Source of the DNA: Caenorhabditis elegans
Lineage: Eukaryota > Nematoda > Chromadorea > Rhabditida > Rhabditidae
Length of the DNA: 64,000 nucleotides
Direction: 5' to 3'
Assembly: GCF_000002985.6 (NCBI RefSeq)
Contig: NC_003279.8
Span: 4,402,001-4,466,000, forward strand
Positions within the stretch are counted from its first letter, which is position 1. Each line of letters starts with the position of its first letter. Position numbers and translations under genes: made by a program. Positions 49,505-58,145 of this stretch are shown here, one piece after another. The notes under the pieces are model-generated. The model saw only the letters and a list, made by a program, of their open reading frames with translations. It was not told the DNA's origin and did no database searches.

Positions 49505-52500
49505 TTAATTAGACGAGCAATCCAATTGATCGAGTTCACTAGCTAGCTGCTCTGTTGATCCTCTCTTGTACTCATACTTTACTTTTGAAATTGTTTTCAT
49601 CAATCTCGTTTCTTCTCGTTTCTCCCAAGCCAACGCCTTTTTTGCTCGATAATCCGGTCCATTTTCATTAAATCGTTTACACCAATTGATCATTTCTTCA
49701 TCATTTGAATAGTTCATAAATGATTCGAGATCCTGTCCAAAGTTATTTGAAACATAATCAGTGACATTTCCATCTTCTCCAAATGCATTATTCGGATGGA
49801 AGCGGCGTTTCGCGTTTTTGAAGCAACTGTAAAAATTTTAAAATAAAAAAAAAAACAATTTCTACAGATTTTGTACTTCTCGAGGCTTTCTCAGTTTTAG
49901 ACTGAAATTTTCAGACGAACGCGAAAACTTGCGATCTAAAAATTCAAAATTACGGTAGCCGGTCTCGAAACGACAAATTTTTGTTAAATGCGCCTTTAAA
50001 GAGTACTGTACTTTCAAACTCTCTGTTTTTTCATAGACTTTTTCAAGTTTTTCTCATTAAATTACGTGTTATTTCAATTAACATGAAAATTCCGACAGTA
50101 CTATTTAAAGGCGCACACCTTTTTGCATTTACCAAAAATTTGTCGTTTTGAGACCAGCTACCGTATTTTCAGCCCAAAAAACCGCAGAACTCGGCGTATT
50201 GTTTGAGCTCAAAAAATCGGTTTTTTTCCAAAATCATTTTTTGTCCCAGCCCTGTTTGAATAACATACTCGTATAATTTCCGAATCTCATCCTTTTTACT
50301 TTCGGCAAGAAGGTAGCCATTTCCAATGAACATGAAATGTCTTTTAGCTCTCGTTATAACCACATTAAGCCGCCGAAGCTCAGACACAAATCCCATCGTT
50401 TCTGAAAAATTCAATTTTTTTTTGCAAAACTAAAAAAAAGCAAACTTCTTGGATTGGATCGAACCATTGTAAAAATGACAACTTCATATTCTTTTCCCTG
50501 AACACTGTCCACTGTTCCAATTGTTGTTTGAACGAAATCAGTATATCCAGTCTCAGCTCCAAATTCTTCCATTAATTTTGTCACAAGACTTGTTTGTCCT
50601 TTGTATGGAGTAATTATTGCAATATCACTTGGTTGTACTCCATATTTTAAAAGTCGTTGGTAGTGTCCAATCGCGATTTTTGCTTCGGCTGAATATTAAA
50701 ATTAAAAGTATATAAAATATAGTGGTGCCAAGAAATTCCGGGTCAAAAATTTTTTTTTTCGAAATTGTGTGTGAATTCAGGACGGGTGTTTCAAAATTTC
50801 CTGAAAACACCAAATATAAAAATGATTTTTTTTTTTCGATTTTTAGAAATCGAAAAAAACATTTTTATTTTCCCGAAAATAACAAATTTCTGGTAATTTT
50901 TCTTCGTTTTAGACAAATTTTTTATTAGGTAAAACCTGATTTTTATGGTTAAATTTCTGACATTTTTTTTGGATTTTTTCTAAAAACTCGATCGTCGAAA
51001 AATTTTTGATTTTTGCAATATTAAAAAAAATCCCCAAAACTTATTCGGTTTTTAGATTTTTTTTTTTTAAAGTCGAAAAACGAAAGAGAAATTGTTTTTT
51101 GAAAAATGTTCAATTTCCCACAATTTAAACTCATTTCTCTATTTTAAAACAATTTTTTTCTGATATATATACAATTTTAACTACATTTTAAATCTCGATT
51201 TTCTCGTTAAAAAATTTTCCGAAAAAACGTTAGTTTTTTACTTTTTTGGTAGTTTTTTTTCACCCAGGACTTAAAAAAGGGCAAATTTCAAGTGTAAACC
51301 TAGATTAGCATATGAAAATCCTTGTTTCGTTTTATTAATACTATTTGTATCAAATACTGCATGCTCATAAGTTTCCAATCGTTTTTCTACATCTCTTTCC
51401 AGAGAAGTGTCGATTAATACCAACGGATCAAATAAATTGCGGAATTTCTTCGGTTGAGGATTCAGGATAGTACTGGAAATTATTTAATTTATCAGAGAAA
51501 CATCAAGAAACAGCTCACTGAAGACTATACTCGTGACATTTGACGTCAGTTTTGAGTTGATTGTGATAGAAGCAAGTATTTGACCAAGTTGCGATTTTTG
51601 CATTGCTCCGATATTGATTCTCAAGCATTATCCAACTAAAATTATTTTTCTTCTCCAATATACGATCCATCACAGAATTCTGGAGCCCGAATGCTTTTGC
51701 TCTGGAAAAGGTGGAAATAAAAATTTGAATTTGAATTTGAGCTTTCGGTTTTTTTTGTTGGTGAATTTGAAATTTTACAATTGATGTTAAAACATTATCG
51801 AATAAAAATTAATTATTTTGTTGAATTTGGTAGAATTTTTAGTTTAAAAATCTCAATTTTTGAACTTTAAAAATTTTTTAAAAATTTACTTTTAAATATA
51901 CTTTTTTCAATTTTAGGATTTCGAAAAATGATTTGCCAATTTTTCAGATATTTTTTTTCCGTAAAGAAAATTTGAAAACGCGAATAATTCGCTGAAACTG
52001 AAAATTTTACAAATGACGTATCGAATTATATAACAGAGAAAAAAATGAAGAAAAATCAAGGATTTTGGCCGAGAACGCGAAAAAATTGTTTAAAAAAAAC
52101 GAAAAATCGAACATTTTGTTTTTTTTTCGATTTTCTGATATTTCGAAAATTTTTTCGATTGTATTAAAAATAAAATTTAAAGCTATGCTATTTTTCCTTC
52201 TATTTAGAAGATTTTTTTATTTTATTTTAAATCAATATAAACACAATTCGATTTAATAAATCATATTTAATGGTTAATTATCTGAAAGTTTTTGATTTTT
52301 CGGAAAATCGAAAATTTCTTGTTTTTCAATTTACCCTCAAAAACATCGAAAAATCAAAAAAAAAAAAACGGCACGTAATTTTCAACTTTCCGACAATTTT
52401 TGACCATTTTCCCTATTGTTTCAACTGCAATACTTTGCTATTTGGCAATTAAATTCAAAAAATTCCGTCATTTAATTTTTTTTGTATCAACTTTATATTC

Positions 52501-54335
52501 GGATATTATGATCTATTTTCTTTAGCACCTTTTTTCTTTGTTTTTTGTTTTGTTTTTTTTTCGAATCCAAAATTCTAACCGAATTCTTTTAGTTTTTAGC
52601 CGATTATTTTTGATTAAAAAAAACCTTACTCATCAGTAAAAACAAGCGCAGGAAGCTGTTTCGGATCCCCAGCCATCACAATTCTCTTCATTTTGTACAC
52701 GGCAGGCCATGTCTGTGCTTCCATCACTTGTGCTGCTTCATCAATAATACAAAGACATGGATCAAACTTTTTGTGTTTCATAACAAAATCCACAAAACTC
52801 GCTCCAATCGTTGCAAATGCCACTCGCACATTTCCAATAACTTCCTTGAAAAAAAAATTAAAGTTAATTTTTTTTTCAAAAATTCCTTACCGCTCCAACT
52901 TCATTTCGAACTCGATTAATTATCGATTGTCTCATTTCGTCGAGCACATTTTCTGTTATTTCTCCGTTATCAAATGCTTTTCGCAGATCTCTCTGAAAAA
53001 TTGAAATTGGAAGCAAAGAAATTTTATGGAAACGCAGAAAAATTGTTGTTTTTTTGAAAATAGAAGAAAGTGCAAGCGCGCTCTACTGCCAAATGACAAC
53101 GCACCGCCCTCAAGCGTTGGGTCTCGTTGGGTATTGGCGGCAAAACCAAAAATACTAATGTTTTCGAGCATGGCTTTTTGCCGAAATTATGTTTTTTAAA
53201 ACCAATTTCGACATAAAATCATTTTTAAAAAACTAAAAATGCTTGAAAACATTAGAATTTCCGGTTTTGCCGCCAATACCCAACGAGACCCAACGTTTCG
53301 GGGCGGAGCGTTTTCATTTGGCAGCGGAGCGCAGCTGCACCTCGATTTCAAAATGCACACGATAACTAACAACTTCTTCCGCTGCCATTAGAGCTCTGTC
53401 CGATTTATTTATAACATCACGATATTCGTTCGTATCCATCAACGCTGAAAAAAATTAATTTAAATTTTTAAAAAAATTAAATTTTTAAAAATAATTATTG
53501 GAAAACATTTTTTAATACACGAAATTCAAGTTTTTTTCAAAAATAAAGTTTCAAACGTACAAAATGTTTTCAGCGCTGTACATTTTTTTTTTTGGTTTTT
53601 CGCTTTTATCAAGTTTGTTTTCGTGTTTCTGGTGGAAATTTTTATATTTCGTTTTTTTTCGAACAAAAAACGCGAAAATTTTTGGTATATTACAGGAGAA
53701 CTGATAAATTTTTGGACTTTTTTTTTCAAAAATTCTATTCGAAATTATTTTTTAAAAATTTAATTTTTGATAAAGACATTTTAAAATTTTCAAATTCACA
53801 TTCCATTATAACAAAATCATGGGTTTTTCGATTTTTGGGCCAAAAACAGAAAAGTGGCGAAAATTTTGTTTTCTTTTTTATGTTTTTTGGAGAATTTTTT
53901 GTTTTTTGGTCCAAATCTTTTTCCGGTTTTCAGATCTGCTTACCGTGCTCGTGAACTTTAATTCCCATTCTCTTCAGCGTCTTTTTAGTCATCATCCTAA
54001 TATTTGCCAGTGCTTCACGTGTCGGTGCCAACACAACAACCTGCTTTTTCTGTTGAATAAGTCTACATAGAAGTAGTGTCAATGTGAATGTTTTTCCAGT
54101 TCCCGGTGGTCCTTGAATACATACAAGCTTTCTATTTTCATTAAGAGCCATTTTAATTGCAGTTCTTTGCTTTTCATTTGAAAAAGGAATTCCTGCTTCT
54201 TTTTCCATGGAATCGAACGAATTGAGCTCAATTGGATCTGTCATATGACTTTCTAGAACATCTTGGAGTGTCAATGATTCTGGATTATCTTCAAGTGTGT
54301 ATTGGTAGACTGGATTTGTATTTTGCTTCTGGTTT
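49505..54335 (-). CDS. eri-7: ERI-7: SF1 helicase core, 3' half of the trans-spliced ERI-6/7 protein
   Basis: Minus-strand exons: 53944-54335, 53371-53444, 52891-52992, 52630-52844, 51519-51701, 51300-51472, 50446-50688, 50269-50401, 49505-49826; 1837 nt, about 612 residues. The first exon starts in phase 2 after an acceptor and has no ATG in a plausible position, as expected for a trans-splice partner. UPF1/MOV10-type SF1 motifs are all present in order: Walker A GPPGTGKT, Ia VVVLAPTREALANI, II DEAAQV, III GDPKQLPA, IV LENQYRSNAKI, V TVDSVQGKEYEVVIF, VI LNVVITRAKRHFMF. ERI-6/7 is a cytoplasmic Armitage/MOV10-like helicase needed for the ERGO-1 class 26G endogenous siRNAs; loss enhances exogenous RNAi. 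The first exon begins only 41 nt from direct repeat A, so the eri-7 RNA must start in or beyond that repeat. Confidence 0.95.
49945..50165. repeat. GGTCTCGACACG-family palindrome in the last eri-7 intron
   Basis: Left arm ggtagccggtctcgaaacgac, gcgcctttaaagagtactgta; right arm gacagtactatttaaaggcg, tcgttttgagaccagctacc. Same family as three other copies in the window. Confidence 0.8.
53071..53339. repeat. Foldback repeat in eri-7 intron 2 (GGTATTGGCGGCAAAACC type)
   Basis: Left arm gcgcgctctactgccaaatg, cgttgggtctcgttgggtat, tggcggcaaaacc; right arm ggttttgccgccaatacc, caacgagacccaacg, catttggcagcggagcgc. Arms of about 110 bp separated by about 50 bp. A degenerate relative lies near 26160-26370. 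Confidence 0.8.
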
Positions 54336-54375
54336 CTGAAAAATTTCAGATTTTTTAAACTTTTGGCACCAAGAA

Positions 54376-55311
54376 TAGTAGTATGTAATCTTTGACGCTG
54401 GTGCAGTCTCCGACCCACTTTTTTGACAAGTCAAAAAACTCCCAGAGTCAAAGATTACATACTACTTAAGCTCCAAATATACCCAAAACTCCCTGTTTAA
54501 AAATTCTCATTTTCTCCAAATCTCCCTATCATACATAGTAGTCAAGCTTCGACCCACTTTTTCAAAATTTTAAAACAATCATTTTTTAAAGAAAAATTAA
54601 ACTTTTAGTTACATTTACTCATTTTTCAAAATCTTAAAAAGTAACCATTTTTACCTATATCAAAAATTTCAAAAATCTAAAACATAAAAAATACCCCCTG
54701 CTTTCACCTTCACCAAAAATTTTTCATAATCATCATATACAAGCCAACTGATAAGACTCCCCACTTCTTAACCAACTCCAAGAATTTCTTATCAGCTTCT
54801 ATCATAGTCAAGTGGTAGTGTGCCTGTCTTGAAAACTTAACACAAAAGTTTGACTCCACACACAAACTTGGATCAAATGAGCTAAAGAGATCTCATTACC
54901 TCTCAAAATATGCAAGAAAAATCGAGAAAAAAATGAAAAAAAATTCGAGAAAAAAAAATGGAAAAATTCTCGAGAAAAACAAAATCTCGGTGGGGAACTC
55001 AGTGGACAGCAGTACAAGATGACACACCATTCTCTTATCGCTTACTCAACCTGAATGCCACTGTGTCTGACCAACACCTTTCTTATCAATTAATTTTCTT
55101 CTCTTTTAAGGCGCGCACTTTTTTGTTCTAAACAAAATGTATTTTTGGGAAAAAAGTGGCAAATTTTCAAATAGGCAACAAATTTATTTATTCTCAGAGA
55201 ATGAAATATATTTTTTTAAACTATTAATAGTTTTTGAATTCTGTCTGCACCCTCCTCTCTTCACACACTCTTTCTCACAGGTTCACAACGGAGCAGACTT
55301 GCTGCCTCTTC
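54376..55311. repeat. Direct repeat A (936 bp) between eri-7 and eri-6
   Basis: From tagtagtatgtaatctttga to cttgctgcctcttc. It is collinear and virtually identical with repeat B (57209-58135); the clear difference by eye is an extra A-rich stretch of about 9 nt near 54926-54940. Its first 100 bp are themselves an inverted repeat (agtagtatgtaatctttgac ... gtcaaagattacatactact). It fills almost all of the 1055 bp between the divergent 5' ends of eri-7 (54335) and eri-6 (55391), so it should contain the eri-6 promoter and perhaps the eri-7 promoter. Published work on wild C. elegans strains traced these repeats to Polinton terminal inverted repeats; I cannot verify the origin from this window. 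Confidence 0.95.
54808..54880 (+). other. tRNA-like segment inside repeat A (also at about 57632-57704 in repeat B)
   Basis: tagtcaagtggtagtgtgcc resembles a tRNA A box and agtttgactcc resembles a B box (GGTTCGANTCC), about 35 nt apart, which fits pol III internal promoter spacing. I cannot fold a complete acceptor or anticodon stem, so this is at most a degraded tRNA or SINE-like relic. Confidence 0.25.
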
Positions 55312-55390
55312 TCTGAAAATAATTTTCGCCGCATTTTTTTATTTTTCAAATAAAAACATCTATTTAAATTATTTGTTTTCAGGTAAAAAT

Positions 55391-56671
55391 ATGACCGATA
55401 AGGAGAATTTCTACTCGGGATTCTTTCTTGGACGACTGCCAGGCTCATTTGACAGCCGATTTTTGATTAAAGTCGCCTGTTTTCAGCCCGGAAAAGAGGA
55501 AAGAAATGTTTTTGAGCTTACAACAGATACAAAGAGAGAAGAAGATTATGGAGAAATGGTGCATTTTTGGGTAGAGTAAGTTTATTTTCATTTTTCTAAA
55601 GTTCTAAAAATTAATTATTTCTTTTATAAATTCTATTTTTCAGCAAAGGACCTCTCCAGAACAAGTCATTCGTCCGGTTTGAAGAGAATTACGAGACTTT
55701 TTTTATTCATGAGAATAAGATGTTTGACAGAATCGTGGTGAGCTACAATAAGAGCTTAAAAACTGAAAATAATCGATTAATTTCCAGCATACGGATAAAG
55801 ATTTTTATGTTGGAGTCAACGACCTTCCAGATTCAGATATCTACATACATCCAGATTTAGGAAAAATGATTGATACCCGTTCAATTGTGACGCCGGGAAA
55901 GTATGTTGAAAATATTCGCTTTTACAACGAATTGCAATGAAAATTTCAGGAAATACAACTTTATCACTTTCGAGGTCAAACAGAATGAAAACAATAGTTT
56001 TGATATTGAAATTGTTGGTGGAGAAGTTCAGGGAAAAGAAAAGAATTCTGAAGAGCCATCTGCCAAGGAAAAAATAATTCAAAAAATGGAACAAGTTCAT
56101 GAAGTGATGAAAGTAGAGTATGAGTACAATAAAAATGTGAGTGTTTTCAGTGAAAAAATTTAAAAAATTAAAAAATTCGGTAATTTATTCAGGAAGAAAC
56201 CGCGAATTGGGATGTAATCGGACATTTGAAACTCATCAAATTTTATGACAAAGATCTCACATCTGGGCTTCGTCCTGTACTACGGCTTATGGATAATAGA
56301 CACGTTGCGTTGTTCAAGAAGCAGAGAGAAAGTAATAAAAATGAATATTTATTTTATTTAAAATGAAATAATAATTTACAGCCATGCCAATCAAGATGAT
56401 CAAAGTGATTGAAGTAGACGGAATTTGGAAGGATGATGTTAATTTCGTACCGCAAGAAGGTACACTTCTTCCTACAGATCATGATGAAGTTTGTTCTGTT
56501 TTACAGATAATTTTAAGCATCAATTTTTTTCAGAAAACCGTCGTCCTATTGGGAAATGATTACCGTCATAAATTCGAACGTTTGTTCAAACGTGAAGACG
56601 TGTTCAGATTGGAATCCAATAATACGCTTACGCATCTTAAATTCTGGCAGTACGGTTTAGAAAAAATCTAA
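55391..56671 (+). CDS. eri-6: ERI-6: N-terminal half of the trans-spliced ERI-6/7 helicase
   Basis: Exons: 55391-55575, 55644-55737, 55788-55900, 55950-56136, 56193-56331, 56382-56488, 56534-56671; 963 nt, 320 residues if it ends at its own TAA. An acceptor (ttgttttcag) lies 8 nt before the ATG. No helicase motif is present; it is the accessory N-terminal region (start MTDKENFYSGFFLGRLPG) with beta-rich, charged sequence. A phase-2 donor inside the last exon (gtacgg at 56650) would remove the last seven codons and join eri-7 exon 1 in frame (Gln codon CA|A), giving a continuous protein of 925 residues. The gene lies on the opposite strand to eri-7 and is bracketed by repeats A and B, so a normal cis transcript cannot make the full helicase. 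Confidence 0.93.
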
Positions 56672-57208
56672 ATTTCTATTTAAAAAAAAATTGTAAATTG
56701 GATTTTTTTTTTCAAAGAAAATCGAAAAAATTGAAAAAAAAAGTTTAGAAAATTAACCAAAAAAAAAAACAATTTTTTGTTGATATTGATTTTAAAAAAA
56801 CATGAGAAAACAAATAATTTTATTTTCTGAAAAGTAGAACAATATCCAAATTTCTAAGCGTTTTTTGTTGAAAAATAAAAAACAAAAAAACGAATATTTC
56901 GATTTTTTCAAAGAAAATCGAAAAACCAAAAAAAAATTAGAAATTAGCAACAAAAAAACAAATACATTTTAATCAAATTTTGTTCATGTTGAAGGTCATG
57001 TTGGTGTTGAAAAACAAATAATATTTTCTCAATAAATTCAATTTTTTTGTTGAAAAAAACAAAAACTAAATTTTAGATTTTTAAAAATTTTGAATATCGA
57101 AAAACCGACACCCTTGACTACCATTATATATTATTCTAAGTTTTCCTAAAATGATTTCCAAAAAGTGTATTATAGATTGCACTAAATAATTGAATTTTTC
57201 GCTATTCT
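56672..57208. other. AT-rich stretch between eri-6 and repeat B
   Basis: 537 bp of A- and T-rich low-complexity sequence with many aaaaaatcgaaaaa-type runs. Trans-splicing models need eri-6 RNA to run through this into repeat B; no strong AATAAA is evident right after the eri-6 stop, which would favour read-through. Confidence 0.55.
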
Positions 57209-58135
57209 TAGTAGTATGTAATCTTTGACGCTGGTGCAGTCTCCGACCCACTTTTTTGACAAGTCAAAAAACTCCCAGAGTCAAAGATTACATACTACTT
57301 AAGCTCCAAATATACCCAAAACTCCCTGTTTAAAAATTCTCATTTTCTCCAAATCTCCCTATCATACATAGTAGTCAAGCTTCGACCCACTTTTTCAAAA
57401 TTTTAAAACAATCATTTTTTAAAGAAAAATTAAACTTTTAGTTACATTTACTCATTTTTCAAAATCTTAAAAAGTAACCATTTTTACCTATATCAAAAAT
57501 TTCAAAAATCTAAAACATAAAAAATACCCCCTGCTTTCACCTTCACCAAAAATTTTTCATAATCATCATATACAAGCCAACTGATAAGACTCCCCACTTC
57601 TTAACCAACTCCAAGAATTTCTTATCAGCTTCTATCATAGTCAAGTGGTAGTGTGCCTGTCTTGAAAACTTAACACAAAAGTTTGACTCCACACACAAAC
57701 TTGGATCAAATGAGCTAAAGAGATCTCATTACCTCTCAAAATATGCAAGAAAAATCGAGAAAAAAAAATTCGAGAAAAAAAATGGAAAAATTCTCGAGAA
57801 AAACAAAATCTCGGTGGGGAACTCAGTGGACAGCAGTACAAGATGACACACCATTCTCTTATCGCTTACTCAACCTGAATGCCACTGTGTCTGACCAACA
57901 CCTTTCTTATCAATTAATTTTCTTCTCTTTTAAGGCGCGCACTTTTTTGTTCTAAACAAAATGTATTTTTGGGAAAAAAGTGGCAAATTTTCAAATAGGC
58001 AACAAATTTATTTATTCTCAGAGAATGAAATATATTTTTTTAAACTATTAATAGTTTTTGAATTCTGTCTGCACCCTCCTCTCTTCACACACTCTTTCTC
58101 ACAGGTTCACAACGGAGCAGACTTGCTGCCTCTTC
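57209..58135. repeat. Direct repeat B (927 bp) downstream of eri-6
   Basis: Same orientation as repeat A over its full length, from tagtagtatgtaatctttga to gctgcctcttc. In eri-6 RNA it would be sense; in RNA from the eri-7 strand repeat A would be antisense, so the two pre-mRNAs can form a duplex of over 900 bp. Its right edge is 11 nt from the stop of the truncated helicase-like ORF. Confidence 0.95.
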
Positions 58136-58145
58136 ATCATCGTCA

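Noticed and set aside
53526..53954. ORFs in eri-7 intron 1 rich in Phe and Lys
   Set aside because: A/T homopolymer-driven open frames in an intron with good splice sites on both sides.
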